Below, piece by piece: positions 51,025 to 60,259 of a stretch of 64,000 bases of DNA. Every line of letters starts with the position of its first letter. Positions within the stretch are counted from its first letter, which is position 1. Made by a program: the position numbers and the translations under genes. The notes under the pieces were generated by a model. The model saw only the letters and a program-made list of their open reading frames with translations, was not told the DNA's origin and did no database searches. The stretch lies in NCBI RefSeq assembly GCF_006016075.1, contig NZ_CP040093.1, positions 682,001 through 746,000 of the forward strand, given 5' to 3'. The DNA comes from Caloramator sp. E03 (GTDB lineage: Bacteria; Bacillota; Clostridia; Clostridiales; Caloramatoraceae).

Positions 51025-51426
51025 ATGGATTTAGATAATAATAATCATTCAGTATTCTTATTGTATTATCATCTTGTTTTGGTAACTAAATATAGAAGAA
51101 AAGTTATTGATGATAATATATCGAATAGACTAAAAGAAATATTTGAAAAGATACAAGATAATTATAATATCACATTACAAGAATGGAATCATGATAAAGA
51201 CCATATCCATATATTATTCAAAGCACATCCTAATACAGAGTTGTCTAAGTTTATAAATGCGTATAAAAGTGCTTCATCAAGATTGATAAAGAAAGAGTAT
51301 CCTAAAATAAAAGAGCAATTATGGAAAGAATATTTTTGGTCAAGAAGTTACTGTTTACTTACAACAGGTGGGGTGTCAATTGAAGTAATTAAAAAATATA
51401 TAGAAAAGCAAGGGAAGGAGGTGTAA
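51025..51426 (+). CDS. tnpA: IS200/IS605 Y1 transposase TnpA
   Basis: A 133-residue HUH single-strand transposase. The HUH motif is [14 protein letters not shown] (about residues 54-67) and the catalytic Tyr is in VIKKYIEKQ near the C-terminus. [14 protein letters not shown] opens the fold. I start at the ATG at 51025, which has AGGAAGGAGG 9-12 nt upstream; the longer frame from 50959 reads through the left-end hairpin. Size and motifs are those of an active enzyme. It ends 2 nt before tnpB. Confidence 0.93.
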   Translation: MDLDNNNHSVFLLYYHLVLVTKYRRKVIDDNISNRLKEIFEKIQDNYNITLQEWNHDKDHIHILFKAHPNTELSKFINAYKSASSRLIKKEYPKIKEQLWKEYFWSRSYCLLTTGGVSIEVIKKYIEKQGKEV

Positions 51427-51428
51427 CT

Positions 51429-52499
51429 TTGCTTAAGGCTTATAAATACAGAATATATCCAACAAAAGAACAAGAAGAATATTTTGCTAAGGTATTTGGT
51501 TGCGTAAGATTTATATACAACAAAATGCTACATGACAAAATAGAATACTATAAGCAAACAGGAGAAAAGTTAAACAATACACCTGCACAATATAAAAAAG
51601 AATATTCTTTTCTGAAAGAAGTAGATAGTCTTGCACTTTCCAACGCACAACTTAATTTAGAAAAAGCATATAAAAATTTTTTTAGAGATAAAAAAATAGG
51701 ATTTCCAAAGTTCAAGAAAAAGAAAGGTTACCAGTATTATACTACAAATAATCAAAATGGAACAGTAACACTTGAAGGTGGTTATCTAAAAGTTCCAAAG
51801 TTAAAGACAAAAATAAAAATAAAACAACACAGACAATTTGAAGGAAAAATCAAATCCGTAACTATATCAAAGACGCCAACAGGCAAATATTATGCTTCTA
51901 TATTTGTAGAAGAAGAAATTAAAGAATTATCTAAAACAGATAGAAAAGTAGGTATAGATTTAGGCATTAAAGAATTTGCTATTTTATCTGATGGAACAAA
52001 GGTAGAAAATCCAAAATGGTTAAGAAAAACAGAAAAAAGAATTAAAATTATACAAAAATCATTATCAAGAAAGCAGAAGCAAAGCAAAAACTATGAAAGA
52101 ACAAGACAAAAACTTGCTAAACTACATGAAAAAATATCAAATCAAAGAAAAGATTTTCTTCATAAACTATCTTCTAAAATTATACACGAAAATCAAGTGA
52201 TAGTTTTAGAAGATTTACAGGTAAAAAATATGCAACAAAATCATAAATTAGCAAAAGCAATAACAGAAGCATCATGGGCAGAATTTAGAAGGATGTTAGA
52301 ATACAAAGCAAAATGGTATGGCAGAGAAATAATAATAGCACCACAAAATTATGCATCAAGTCAAATATGCAGTGAATGTGGATATAAAAATTCTGATGTA
52401 AAGAATTTAGCATTGAGAGAATGGAAATGTCCAAAGTGTGGTACGGTTCATGATAGAGATATAAATGCAAGCAAGAATTTGCTAAAATTAGCCATGTAA
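51429..52499 (+). CDS. tnpB: TnpB RNA-guided nuclease (RuvC-like)
   Basis: A 356-residue TnpB. N-terminal helix-turn-helix ([19 protein letters not shown]), then the RuvC-like core: first Asp in [16 protein letters not shown] (about 175), Glu in [12 protein letters not shown] (about 260), and last Asp in [12 protein letters not shown] (about 343). A zinc ribbon has CSECGYKN and CPKCGT. All three catalytic acids and four cysteines are present, so the nuclease looks intact. Start TTG with GGAAGGAGGTGTAAC upstream. In this family an RNA from the right end guides cutting of the empty donor site, which helps keep the element. Confidence 0.93.
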   Translation: MLKAYKYRIYPTKEQEEYFAKVFGCVRFIYNKMLHDKIEYYKQTGEKLNNTPAQYKKEYSFLKEVDSLALSNAQLNLEKAYKNFFRDKKIGFPKFKKKKGYQYYTTNNQNGTVTLEGGYLKVPKLKTKIKIKQHRQFEGKIKSVTISKTPTGKYYASIFVEEEIKELSKTDRKVGIDLGIKEFAILSDGTKVENPKWLRKTEKRIKIIQKSLSRKQKQSKNYERTRQKLAKLHEKISNQRKDFLHKLSSKIIHENQVIVLEDLQVKNMQQNHKLAKAITEASWAEFRRMLEYKAKWYGREIIIAPQNYASSQICSECGYKNSDVKNLALREWKCPKCGTVHDRDINASKNLLKLAM

Positions 52500-52622
52500 T
52501 TGGTATATCTGGGGAGGGAACAGCCCTTTGAGCGTGGGATAACTTACTTCGCTGGGAGTATTGACCACGAAGCCACCACTTCTATAAGTGGGGGTAGTTC
52601 ACTCTGTCCATAATATCTCCTT
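52480..52622 (+). ncRNA. Predicted TnpB guide RNA (omega/reRNA) scaffold and guide
   Basis: In IS605 elements the guide RNA covers the tnpB 3' end and the right end, and its guide is the flank. Here the scaffold would be about 52480-52602, with CAGCCCTTTGAGCG, TTGACCACGAAG and the final hairpin, and the guide about 52603-52622 (TCTGTCCATAATATCTCC region). The first two blocks are conserved in the miniature element at 32.3 kb, which supports selection on RNA structure or on transposition signals. Exact 5' end not visible. Confidence 0.55.
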
Positions 52623-52657
52623 CCTTATTAATATTAATGCAGGATTGAATATCAATC

Positions 52658-53711
52658 CTATTTTATTTTCAATAAAATCTAAACTTACATTTTCAGGATA
52701 CCTTATACTAAATGTAGCTGATAAATTCCCATCAAAAATATTAAGAATAGTAGGAACTATTGTTATTTCTCCACATTTACCAGATACATTAAGCTCAAAG
52801 CCTATACCTTTATAGTCTCCATCAATAAAAAGCTTTCCTAAATCTAAAACCCATGTTGTTTTTATATTTTTATTTATAAAACTTATAAATTTAGTTATAG
52901 GATTTATCGTTTTTTCTGGCTTTGATGAATGCCCTCCTTTCCCAATCATTTTTAATAATACATTCCCATTATAAATATTAAAATTACCATTTAAGTTATT
53001 TTCAATTAAAAAGCTATCAAATTTATCTTTTAAAAACCAATAATCTCCAGTAAGTCTTGCCTCTATAATTGAAGGAATTATATTATAAGCTGTACCCGAC
53101 TTTATCTCTATCGCTTTTTCATTTAGTTTCCCATATAATTTTAAAATTGCCCCTCCTTTTTCACCATTAATAACGGGAAATTTTGCATCTGGAGTAGATC
53201 CAAACTTAGGCTGAGATTCTTTAGAAAAGTAGTGTCTTATACATCTAAATCCACTTTCCTCATTTCCTCCAACTATAATTCTAATTCAATTTTTAACTGG
53301 AAGATTTAAATCCTTTATAATCTTAAGACCCATATAGCATCCAAGTATTGGTCCTTTGTCATCTACTACTCCTCTCCCATAAGCCTTTCCATCAATAATA
53401 TTAAGCATAAAAGGATATGTGTTCCATCCTTCTTTAGCAGAAACGACATCTCCATGTCCAAAGGCACAAACATATTCTTCACCCACTCCATATCCAGCAA
53501 AAACAGCATAACCTTCAAGATTTTTAACATAAAATCCATCTTTTATAGATAGTTTTTCAAACCAATCTAAGCTTTTTCCCACTTCTCTTCCAAAGGGTAA
53601 ATCTTTATCAACCGTACTTTCATTATAAACTGATGGTATCTTAATCCATTCTTCAAGCAATTTAAAACATTCCTCTTTCCTTTTTAATATTTCTTCATAA
53701 AAATTAATCAT
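52658..53711 (-). pseudogene. PepV-like dipeptidase copy 2, nonsense-mutated and truncated
   Basis: Diverged paralog of the dipeptidase at 19.9-21.3 kb (starts MINFYEEILKRKEE versus MIDFYEEVLKRGDE). The start at 53711 has GAAAGGAGATAAA upstream. The N-terminal zinc motifs AFGHGDVV and GRGVVDDKGP are intact. A TGA at 53286-53288 replaces the Ser of VKNSIRI; the frame then continues with GGNEESGFRC and GKGGHSSKPEKTINP. At about 52658 the C-terminal 150 residues are missing and the sequence jumps into the pepP-side half of the intercistronic hairpin. The regulator and PTS genes of this locus are deleted. Confidence 0.88.
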
Positions 53712-53751
53712 TTTTTATCTCCTTTCAAATTTTCAAATATTATCAATACAG

Positions 53752-53802
53752 AAAAAGGGACCTACCTTTGTTAAAATAAATATTAACCCAAAGGAGTGTC
53801 CC
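53752..53802 (-). terminator. Terminator hairpin in the leader of pepV copy 2
   Basis: On the minus strand GGGAC, CCTTTG ... CAAAGG, GTCCC form a two-part stem with a symmetric 3-nt internal loop and are followed by TTTTT. It is placed between a promoter and the gene's RBS, as in the pepV copy 1 leader, although the sequences differ. Confidence 0.65.
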
Positions 53803-53818
53803 ATATATATCCATTGAT

Positions 53819-53847
53819 ATTTTAACTGATACCTATTTTAAAAGCAA
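53819..53847 (-). promoter_or_regulatory. Sigma-A promoter of pepV copy 2
   Basis: On the minus strand TTGCTT (53842-53847), a 17-nt spacer and TAAAAT (53819-53824). Transcription would start just before the leader hairpin. The rest of the gap to 54126 is AT-rich and otherwise empty apart from the plus-strand promoter at 54063. Confidence 0.55.
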
Positions 53848-54062
53848 TAAAAGATAATAACAACCTATATCCTAATTCATGATTGCTTTTATTAAACTAT
53901 TACTATATTACATTCGTATTCATAAAGATAAAAATACAAATATATTCTATTTTCTTCTATGTATATTAAAGATAAGCTAATTATAATTCATGTTTAAAAA
54001 TTGTCATAATTATATTGTATTAAATGTTTTTATTCATATTATAGTAATTAACATATAAGCAG

Positions 54063-54092
54063 TTGAAAATCAATATAATCTTCGTCTATAAT
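54063..54092 (+). promoter_or_regulatory. Sigma-A promoter of the rhomboid-like gene
   Basis: TTGAAA (54063-54068), an 18-nt spacer and TATAAT (54087-54092), 34 nt upstream of the start codon. Confidence 0.65.
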
Positions 54093-54126
54093 ATTGATGA
54101 TATATTATTTATTTGGAGGTTTATAG

Positions 54127-54921
54127 ATGAGCTGGATTGATAAGCTTGAAAGAAAGTTTAATAAATATGCAATACCTAATCTTATGTTATATATAGTTAG
54201 TATAACTGGATTTGTTTATCTTGTTTCTTACTTTTTAGACCAATCAGGTACTTTTTTAGATAAGCTTACCCTTTATCCTGATGCAATAATACGCGGAGAA
54301 GTCTGGAGACTTATAACTTATATATTTATCCCTCCAGCATCCTCGCCAATATTTATAATATTCATCCTTTATTTTTATTATATAATTGGAATTAGCCTTG
54401 AACATGAATGGGGAAGCTTTAGATTTAATTTATATTACCTTTTAGGAATGGCTGGAACAACAATCGCAGCCCTTATTACAGGCTATGCTACTTATGTATA
54501 CTTAAATCTCTCGTTATTCTTAGCATTTGCATATATATATCCAAACTTTGAAATGCTATTATTTTTTATAATACCTGTAAAAGTTAAATACCTTGCTTAT
54601 TTTGAATGGATATTTATTATAATCACCTTAGTTACTCAACCTATACCATATAAAGCTGCTGCAATTGCTTCTTTAATTAATTATTTCATATTTTTTGGTA
54701 AAGATATATTTGAAAGCTCACGAAATAAAAATATTGCTTATAATAACAAGACGAAGTTTAAATCTAAAATGGATATAAAACCTTTATCCCATAAGTGTAC
54801 AGTATGTGGAATAACTCCTGAAGATGATCCAAACATGGAATTTAGATACTGCAGTGAATGTGAAGGCCTAAAATGCTATTGCATGAACCATATCAAAAAT
54901 CATGAGCATATAAAATCATGA
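54127..54921 (+). CDS. Rhomboid-like membrane protein without protease residues, with C-terminal Cys/His-rich domain
   Basis: A 264-residue protein with about six transmembrane helices between residues 18 and 195. LYPDAIIRGEVWRLITYIFIPP matches the conserved rhomboid segment after TM1, and SLEHEWGSFRFNLYYLLGM the helix 2-3 region. The position of the catalytic GxSG reads YLNLSLFLAF and no catalytic His is evident, so it is probably an inactive rhomboid relative. Residues about 224-260 hold CTVCG, CSECEGLKCYC and HIKNHEH, a probable zinc-binding domain facing the cytoplasm. RBS is TTGGAGGTTTATAG. Function unknown; an adaptor for membrane proteins is possible. Confidence 0.75.
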   Translation: MSWIDKLERKFNKYAIPNLMLYIVSITGFVYLVSYFLDQSGTFLDKLTLYPDAIIRGEVWRLITYIFIPPASSPIFIIFILYFYYIIGISLEHEWGSFRFNLYYLLGMAGTTIAALITGYATYVYLNLSLFLAFAYIYPNFEMLLFFIIPVKVKYLAYFEWIFIIITLVTQPIPYKAAAIASLINYFIFFGKDIFESSRNKNIAYNNKTKFKSKMDIKPLSHKCTVCGITPEDDPNMEFRYCSECEGLKCYCMNHIKNHEHIKS

Positions 54922-54961
54922 AAAATAGCAGGATAAAATTTTGTCCTGCTATTTTTTATTT
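54922..54961 (+). terminator. Terminator after the rhomboid-like gene
   Basis: The stem AAATAGCAGGA / TCCTGCTATTT (54923-54933 and 54944-54954) is followed by TTTATTT. Confidence 0.88.
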
Positions 54962-55126
54962 AACAATAATTATATTTGTTTTAAGAAATACATAAGTTTT
55001 TACATGAAACTTTATATTGTTAATATTTTGATAAACTTCCATAAGAAGTACAAAAGTTAATAAACATATTAAAAAGCTTTGATTCACAACAAATTACATA
55101 TTGCTATTCATTGACAATCCTTATTA

Positions 55127-55909
55127 TTATGACTTTAAACTGTTTATTGCTATCCTAACTTCTTCTGTTGCATTAATTTGGTTTTGTGACAATTTTTCTA
55201 AACTTTCCACCTCATAATTTAGTTTTTTTATTTCTTCTGATAATTTTGTCAGTATACCATTTATATCCTTTGCATAAACTTCACTATTACTTGCAAGGTC
55301 TTGTATCTCCTTTGCTACAACTGAAAAGGTTCTTCCATGTTCTCCTGCTCTTGCAGCTTCTATTGTAGCATTTATTCCAAGTATCTTTGTTTGCATTGCT
55401 ATATTATTTACATATTCTATTATCTCATCACTTTGTTTTATATAATCATTTGAAATATTTAATAGATTTAATAACCTATCTGCAACACCATGCATTTCTT
55501 TAACAGAATTTATTATGCTTTCTATTTGTGATTGAACAATTAACGTTGCACCATTTATGTCTTTTACTTTCTTACTTAATTTTTCAAAGTTTACTGCATC
55601 ATGATTTGCTATTTCTATAATAAGTAATGCACCCTCAGCATCTATTATCTTGCATTTATTTCCATACTTATTATAAATTAATTTCGATACGTTCTCATTT
55701 CCAGTAACTTCTATAATAATATCAACAACATCAGCATCTAAATCATCAATATTTTGAGAAACTTTAATACCCATTTCCTGGGCAAGTTTTATTCCTGGAG
55801 CATCATATTTCTTATCAATTACAATTTTAATTTCAACGCTTTCAATTTGGCTTAGAAGTTTTATTATTTTACTTCCTCCTGCTCCTCCACCAATTACTGC
55901 AACATTCAT
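55127..55909 (-). CDS. Soluble chemoreceptor-like protein with N-terminal Rossmann domain
   Basis: A 260-residue cytoplasmic protein. Residues 1-110 look like an NAD(P)-binding Rossmann fold: VAVIGGGAGGSKIIKLL (GxGxxG), the acidic IKIVIDKK at the end of strand 2, and VDIIIEVTGNENVSKLI. Residues about 125-260 are a long helical hairpin whose tip is GINATIEAARAGEHGRTFSVVAKEIQDLA, the methyl-accepting signalling module. There is no transmembrane segment. It should couple a dinucleotide or metabolite signal to CheA/CheW. The start ATG has GGAGGGATTATT upstream. No che genes lie nearby. Confidence 0.8.
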   Translation of the reverse strand: MNVAVIGGGAGGSKIIKLLSQIESVEIKIVIDKKYDAPGIKLAQEMGIKVSQNIDDLDADVVDIIIEVTGNENVSKLIYNKYGNKCKIIDAEGALLIIEIANHDAVNFEKLSKKVKDINGATLIVQSQIESIINSVKEMHGVADRLLNLLNISNDYIKQSDEIIEYVNNIAMQTKILGINATIEAARAGEHGRTFSVVAKEIQDLASNSEVYAKDINGILTKLSEEIKKLNYEVESLEKLSQNQINATEEVRIAINSLKS

Positions 55910-55954
55910 AATAATCCCTCCACAACTACTTCTTTACTACACAACTTTGTACTA

Positions 55955-55983
55955 ATTCTACAAAAAAACAAATTTTCCTTCAA
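55955..55983 (-). promoter_or_regulatory. Sigma-A promoter of the Rossmann-chemoreceptor gene
   Basis: On the minus strand TTGAAG (55978-55983), a 17-nt spacer and TAGAAT (55955-55960). Confidence 0.6.
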
Positions 55984-56172
55984 TTTTTTAAAAACAGTAT
56001 TAAAAAACACTAAGATATTTTTGGGCTTAGTATGATAAATTCATGCTAAAAAGATATTTAATACATCGTAAAAGCCTTTTTTTCTCATATTGTCATTTAC
56101 AATATAAACAGGTACATAGGCTTGTTTTTCAATCATAAATTAATTAGTATTTTTATTAAAATTAGGATATAA

Positions 56173-56289
56173 TCAACAAAACTTTTTATAATAAAACAAT
56201 TGATTTTGAAAATCATAATATATTTTATCCTCATTTTTATCATCGATTAATGATACTAAACTATATCCTGGAGCTTGTAACAGAAACAT
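56173..56289 (-). CDS. Possible small protein of 38 residues
   Basis: A short frame (MFLLQAPGYSLVSLIDDKN...) in the 425-nt gap between the SpoIID-domain gene and the chemoreceptor-like gene. Its composition looks protein-like, but no RBS precedes the ATG, and it follows the terminator of the upstream gene. It could be a remnant of a longer gene. The rest of this gap holds only AT-rich sequence and the promoter at 55955. Confidence 0.25.
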   Translation of the reverse strand: MFLLQAPGYSLVSLIDDKNEDKIYYDFQNQLFYYKKFC

Positions 56290-56325
56290 TTCATTTAAAA
56301 GGCTCTATATACTTGAGAAAATTTA

Positions 56326-56348
56326 AAAGGCTGCCTATTGCAGCCTCA
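56326..56348 (-). terminator. Terminator at the end of the SpoIID-domain gene
   Basis: The stem AGGCTGC / GCAGCCT (56328-56334 and 56340-56346) spans the TAG stop and is followed on the minus strand by TTTAAATTTT. Confidence 0.7.
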
Positions 56349-58470
56349 ATCTTTCTTCTATTAATTTTATTGTTTTACTTCCAACAATTCCATCAATCAC
56401 TAATTTATTTGATTTTTGAAATGCTTTCACAGCTACCTCAGTTTTTTCATCAAAAACTCCATTAATATCAACGTTATATGATAAAAACTTTAATGCCTCT
56501 TGTAGTTTTTTTACTTGCTCACCTTTATCTCCTTTCTTTAAAACTCCTTGAAAACTAAATCTTATATTCTTAATAGAGCTTTCACCTCTTGAAACTGTAA
56601 CAGAAGATGTAGTATATTTATTCATTATCGCCTTGTTAATTGCAGCTACAGTTTTAACTCCTACTATTCCAGAAGCATTAATATTGTTCTTTTTTTGAAA
56701 ATCTACTACAGCTAAATTAGTTTTATTATCAAATACTCCGTTTTCATCCAACTGATAGCCAAGCATCTTTAAATACTTCTGCAACAAAAGTACATCATTA
56801 CCTTTACTCCCTTTTGACAATGATCTACTAATGCTTAAAGCACTTACTGTTGTAATTGAGTTTGTAGCATTATCACTTTTATTTATGTCAGAACTGTTTT
56901 GTGAATCTGTCTTTGTTTTATTATCAGAAGATGTACCTTGTGTAGAACTATTGCCTTGTTGTATGGTATCATTACCCGAATTAGAGTTTACTTCTTTAGA
57001 CGATGAATTTGATTGAGAATTATTACCTATCCCAGAATCATTTGAATCAATAACAACAAAATCCTTAATCTTTTCTTCATCGAACTCATTTTGAGAAGAA
57101 CTATATTTTATATAAAGATGAACTCTATAATTTCCAGCTTTATCAGGAACATACATTAAATTTTTATCATTAGAATAGTCTTTTACATACACAACATTTC
57201 CATCCTGTTCCAGTACATATTTATATAATGCTCCTTCTAAAATTCCATCATAAGTTATAAAAATATTATTATTAATATTTATTTTATCTTTATTAATAAT
57301 TAACTCTTTACTTGGATTTAGCATATTTAACAAATAAGTACCATCATAATAAAAATTCAAAATAGAATCATAAGTTTGTCCAGCTATTGCTCTGTTTTTA
57401 GCCCCTATTTGGCTCATACCAACTCCATGTCCATTACCTTTTCCTTTAAAAGTATATGTATCTGTGTTTATATCATAAGTAACATCATATAAAGAGCTTG
57501 GAAGTGACAAGAAAGTCCTTGCCTTCTCCTTTGTAAAAGCCAATTTCTGTTCTACTCCATTAATATCTTTATAAACAACTTCAATTGATGATATTCTTCC
57601 GCTATCGTATTTTTTTATACTATCTAAATCAATCCTTACAAAATTATACTCTTGCTTTAAATACCCTTTGCTTTTTAGTTTTAAATCTATATCACTTGAT
57701 TTTAAGTTTACGTCTCCATAGGGCCATAATTCATTATCAAATTCATCTAATTTAGTTTTTAAATAATCTTTATTTGCACTCCATATATTAATTGAAGCTT
57801 CTGTGTATCCTCCATCACTTGCACTGTAATACCCTTCTACAAATTCATCATTATATAAAAGAATCATCCCTTTTGTATCCTCAACAGCTTTAATAACATT
57901 ACTATAGCTTGGATTATACCCTCTATATACCTGGCAATCTGTAGTATCACATAAATCATAGCCTTTATCAGAATGTTTTCCCTTATTTGAAAGTGCATAG
58001 TTTCTCGCTGCTACTGACTGTGCTTTTAAAGCCTCAATTGGGAATGAGTTTGACATTTCATAAGGAACAACTCCCTTTAAGTAATCTTCAACGTTTATAA
58101 TATTTATAGGCAAAATACTCCCAGATCTAACTATAAACTCAAAAGCTCCAAGATAATTATATACTTTCATTCCAACCTTCAACGTCAAAGTATTAGTATT
58201 ATTTTGAGGGGTAATTAAAATACTGTCATAATCCACCCCATCCATATTTATTTTATTATTATTAATATTCAAAAAATGGCTTGTACCAGATTGGATTATA
58301 TTATCTCCAACTTTATAATCACCATTTAAAATAATCTCAATAGAATTTGAAACCATATTTTCAAGACCTATTCTTAAATTTTCAAAATATGAGTTTCTTT
58401 GAAATGCAAAAGAAATGCTTGAAAAAAGAAATGAAAAGACAACAGCAAATACTAATATTCGTCTTTTCAT
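56335..58470 (-). CDS. Secreted SpoIID/LytB-domain protein with two peptidoglycan-binding domains
   Basis: A 711-residue exported protein. Signal peptide at 1-22 (RRILVFAVVFSFLFSSISFAF). The SpoIID domain spans about 100-370: VPYEMSNSFPIEALKAQSVA (Glu of EALKAQ is catalytic in SpoIID), GYNPSYSNVIKAV, SASDGGYTEAS and GHGVGMSQIGA. A Ser/Asn/Thr-rich linker (about 480-545) leads to two PG_binding_1 domains with LQKYLKMLGYQLDENGVFD and LQEALKFLSYNVDINGVFDE. SpoIID enzymes cleave stem-free glycan strands. The architecture suggests a vegetative wall hydrolase or modifier, not the engulfment SpoIID itself. Start at 58470 has GGAGGTGATAGG upstream. Confidence 0.9.
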   Translation of the reverse strand: MKRRILVFAVVFSFLFSSISFAFQRNSYFENLRIGLENMVSNSIEIILNGDYKVGDNIIQSGTSHFLNINNNKINMDGVDYDSILITPQNNTNTLTLKVGMKVYNYLGAFEFIVRSGSILPINIINVEDYLKGVVPYEMSNSFPIEALKAQSVAARNYALSNKGKHSDKGYDLCDTTDCQVYRGYNPSYSNVIKAVEDTKGMILLYNDEFVEGYYSASDGGYTEASINIWSANKDYLKTKLDEFDNELWPYGDVNLKSSDIDLKLKSKGYLKQEYNFVRIDLDSIKKYDSGRISSIEVVYKDINGVEQKLAFTKEKARTFLSLPSSLYDVTYDINTDTYTFKGKGNGHGVGMSQIGAKNRAIAGQTYDSILNFYYDGTYLLNMLNPSKELIINKDKININNNIFITYDGILEGALYKYVLEQDGNVVYVKDYSNDKNLMYVPDKAGNYRVHLYIKYSSSQNEFDEEKIKDFVVIDSNDSGIGNNSQSNSSSKEVNSNSGNDTIQQGNSSTQGTSSDNKTKTDSQNSSDINKSDNATNSITTVSALSISRSLSKGSKGNDVLLLQKYLKMLGYQLDENGVFDNKTNLAVVDFQKKNNINASGIVGVKTVAAINKAIMNKYTTSSVTVSRGESSIKNIRFSFQGVLKKGDKGEQVKKLQEALKFLSYNVDINGVFDEKTEVAVKAFQKSNKLVIDGIVGSKTIKLIEERLRLQ

Positions 58471-58510
58471 CCTATCACCTCCAAAAATAATTCCACTTAA
58501 TAGCATTATA

Positions 58511-58545
58511 TAACAAAAACCTCCGTATTACAATCATACGGAGGT
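58511..58545 (-). terminator. Terminator of the phosphoglucomutase gene
   Basis: The stem ACCTCCGTAT / ATACGGAGGT (58519-58528 and 58536-58545) is followed on the minus strand by TTTTTGTT. Confidence 0.88.
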
Positions 58546-58555
58546 AATGCTATAT

Positions 58556-60259
58556 TTAGATATTGCAAAAACTTAGTACATCTTCTTGCATTTTTTCTAT
58601 CTTTCTATTGGCTTCATCAATATCTTTGGCAACAGCAGCAAAATAAAATTTTATTTTAGGCTCTGTTCCAGAAGGCCTTGCAGTTATAACACTTTTATCC
58701 TTTAATACTAACTGAATAACATTTGATTCTGGAAGATCAATTACTTCTTCATCACCATTTAATACATTCTTCTCAATTTTCTTTAAATAATCTTTAACAG
58801 TTATAACTTCCTGTTGAGCAATCTTTAAAGGTGTTTCATTCCTTAATTTTTCCATTATATTTTTTATTCTCTCACTTCCTTCAATACCTTTTAGTGTAAC
58901 TGATTTAAGGTCTTCCTTATAATAGCCATATTTTTTATATATCTCTTTAATTCCATCATACAACGACATACCTCTTGATTTATACCAAGCAGCCATTTCA
59001 CATATTAGAGCACAAGCAATTACTCCATCCTTATCCCTTACAAATGTCCCTGAAAGATAGCCATAGCTCTCTTCAAAGCCTATTATAAAATTCTTTTTCC
59101 CTTCATATTCTTTTATTTTTTCACCAATATATTTAAAACCTGTTAATACATCTATAATCTCAACACCATAATTCCTGCAAATTTCCTTTGCAAGTTCTGT
59201 TGTAACTATAGTTTTAATAACCATAGGATTGTCAGGCATTTTATTATTACATTTAAGCTGAGATAGCATATATTCTGTAAGAAGCACACCAGTTTGATTT
59301 CCAGTTAATACAATATATTCCCCATAATCGTTTTTAACAACAACCCCTACTCTATCACAATCTGGATCAGTTCCAAGAATTAAATCTGCTCCATCATTTT
59401 TTGCCATTTCAATAGCTATTTCAAAAACATCATGTTCCTCAGGATTGGGGTATTTTACAGTGCTAAAATTAAAATCTGGCATTTCCTGCTCTAAAACTAT
59501 TTTTACATTCGTAAATCCCAATTCTGATAATACTCGTCTAACAGGCTTATTCCCCGTTCCATGAAGAGGAGTATAAATAATTTTTATTTTTTCCCCTTCA
59601 CTTTTTACAAGATCCTTATTTATTACAAGTTCTTTAACAAGCTCAATATACTTATCTTCAACAGATTTATCTACATAATTAAAAAGTCCAATTTCTTTTG
59701 CTTTATTTAATTCTATTGTTTTAATATCATCATAATCAACTCTTTCAATTTCCTCCAGTATACCCTTTGCATGCTCTTCAGTTATTTGTCCTCCATCGCT
59801 CCAATAAACCTTATAGCCATTATATTCCTTGGGGTTATGGCTTGCAGTTATTACTATTCCTGCTGTTGTCTTAAGTTCTCTTACGGCAAAAGAAAGCATT
59901 GGCGTTGGTTTCAATTCATTAAATATATAAGTCTTAATTCCATTAGCATTAAGTACCAAAGCCGCTTCCATTGCAAAAACATCTGAATAAAGTCTTGAAT
60001 CATAAGCTATAGCAACAGAAGGGTTGTTAATTCCTTTATGTAATATGTAATTTGCTAACCCCTGAGTTGCACGTCTTATAGTATATACATTCATTCTGTT
60101 AGTACCAGCACCTATAACCCCTCTTAAGCCACCAGTACCAAATTCAAGATTTTTATAAAACCTATCCATTATCTCTTTTTCATCCTTTATAGTTAATAGC
60201 TCATTCCTTGTTTTTTCATCAAAATCAAGCCATTTATAATACATTTGTTTATAATCCAT
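58556..60259 (-). CDS. Phosphoglucomutase / phosphomannomutase (alpha-D-phosphohexomutase)
   Basis: A 567-residue mutase of the PgcA type. The phosphoserine loop is GIVITASHNPKEYNGYK (Ser about 143), the metal loop is GTDPDCDRVG (about 295), the sugar loop is GFEESYGYLSG (about 393) and the phosphate-binding loop RPSGTEPKIKFY near the C-terminus. I start at the ATG at 60259, 7 nt after AAAGGGGTG; a GTG at 60268 lies in that RBS. It interconverts glucose 6- and 1-phosphate, feeding the GalU encoded 1.2 kb away for UDP-glucose and wall or exopolysaccharide synthesis. Confidence 0.92.
   Translation of the reverse strand: MDYKQMYYKWLDFDEKTRNELLTIKDEKEIMDRFYKNLEFGTGGLRGVIGAGTNRMNVYTIRRATQGLANYILHKGINNPSVAIAYDSRLYSDVFAMEAALVLNANGIKTYIFNELKPTPMLSFAVRELKTTAGIVITASHNPKEYNGYKVYWSDGGQITEEHAKGILEEIERVDYDDIKTIELNKAKEIGLFNYVDKSVEDKYIELVKELVINKDLVKSEGEKIKIIYTPLHGTGNKPVRRVLSELGFTNVKIVLEQEMPDFNFSTVKYPNPEEHDVFEIAIEMAKNDGADLILGTDPDCDRVGVVVKNDYGEYIVLTGNQTGVLLTEYMLSQLKCNNKMPDNPMVIKTIVTTELAKEICRNYGVEIIDVLTGFKYIGEKIKEYEGKKNFIIGFEESYGYLSGTFVRDKDGVIACALICEMAAWYKSRGMSLYDGIKEIYKKYGYYKEDLKSVTLKGIEGSERIKNIMEKLRNETPLKIAQQEVITVKDYLKKIEKNVLNGDEEVIDLPESNVIQLVLKDKSVITARPSGTEPKIKFYFAAVAKDIDEANRKIEKMQEDVLSFCNI

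Larger units (their letters stand above)
50916..52602 (+). mobile_element. IS200/IS605-type insertion sequence with tnpA and tnpB
   Basis: A complete 1,687-bp element. The left end has a perfect 20-bp subterminal hairpin (50922-50941 with 50946-50965, loop CTGT). The right end has the hairpin CCACTT-CTAT-AAGTGG (52576-52591). The left tip follows TTAAC (50911-50915) and the right tip ends TTCAC. There is no target duplication and no terminal inverted repeat, as expected for single-strand peel-and-paste transposition. The ends were placed by restoring the interrupted pepP frame. Related miniature copy at 32307-32525. Confidence 0.9.

Noticed and set aside
53286-53288. TGA in pepV copy 2 read as selenocysteine
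   Set aside because: The paralog has Ser at this position, no catalytic role is known there, and the gene is also truncated.
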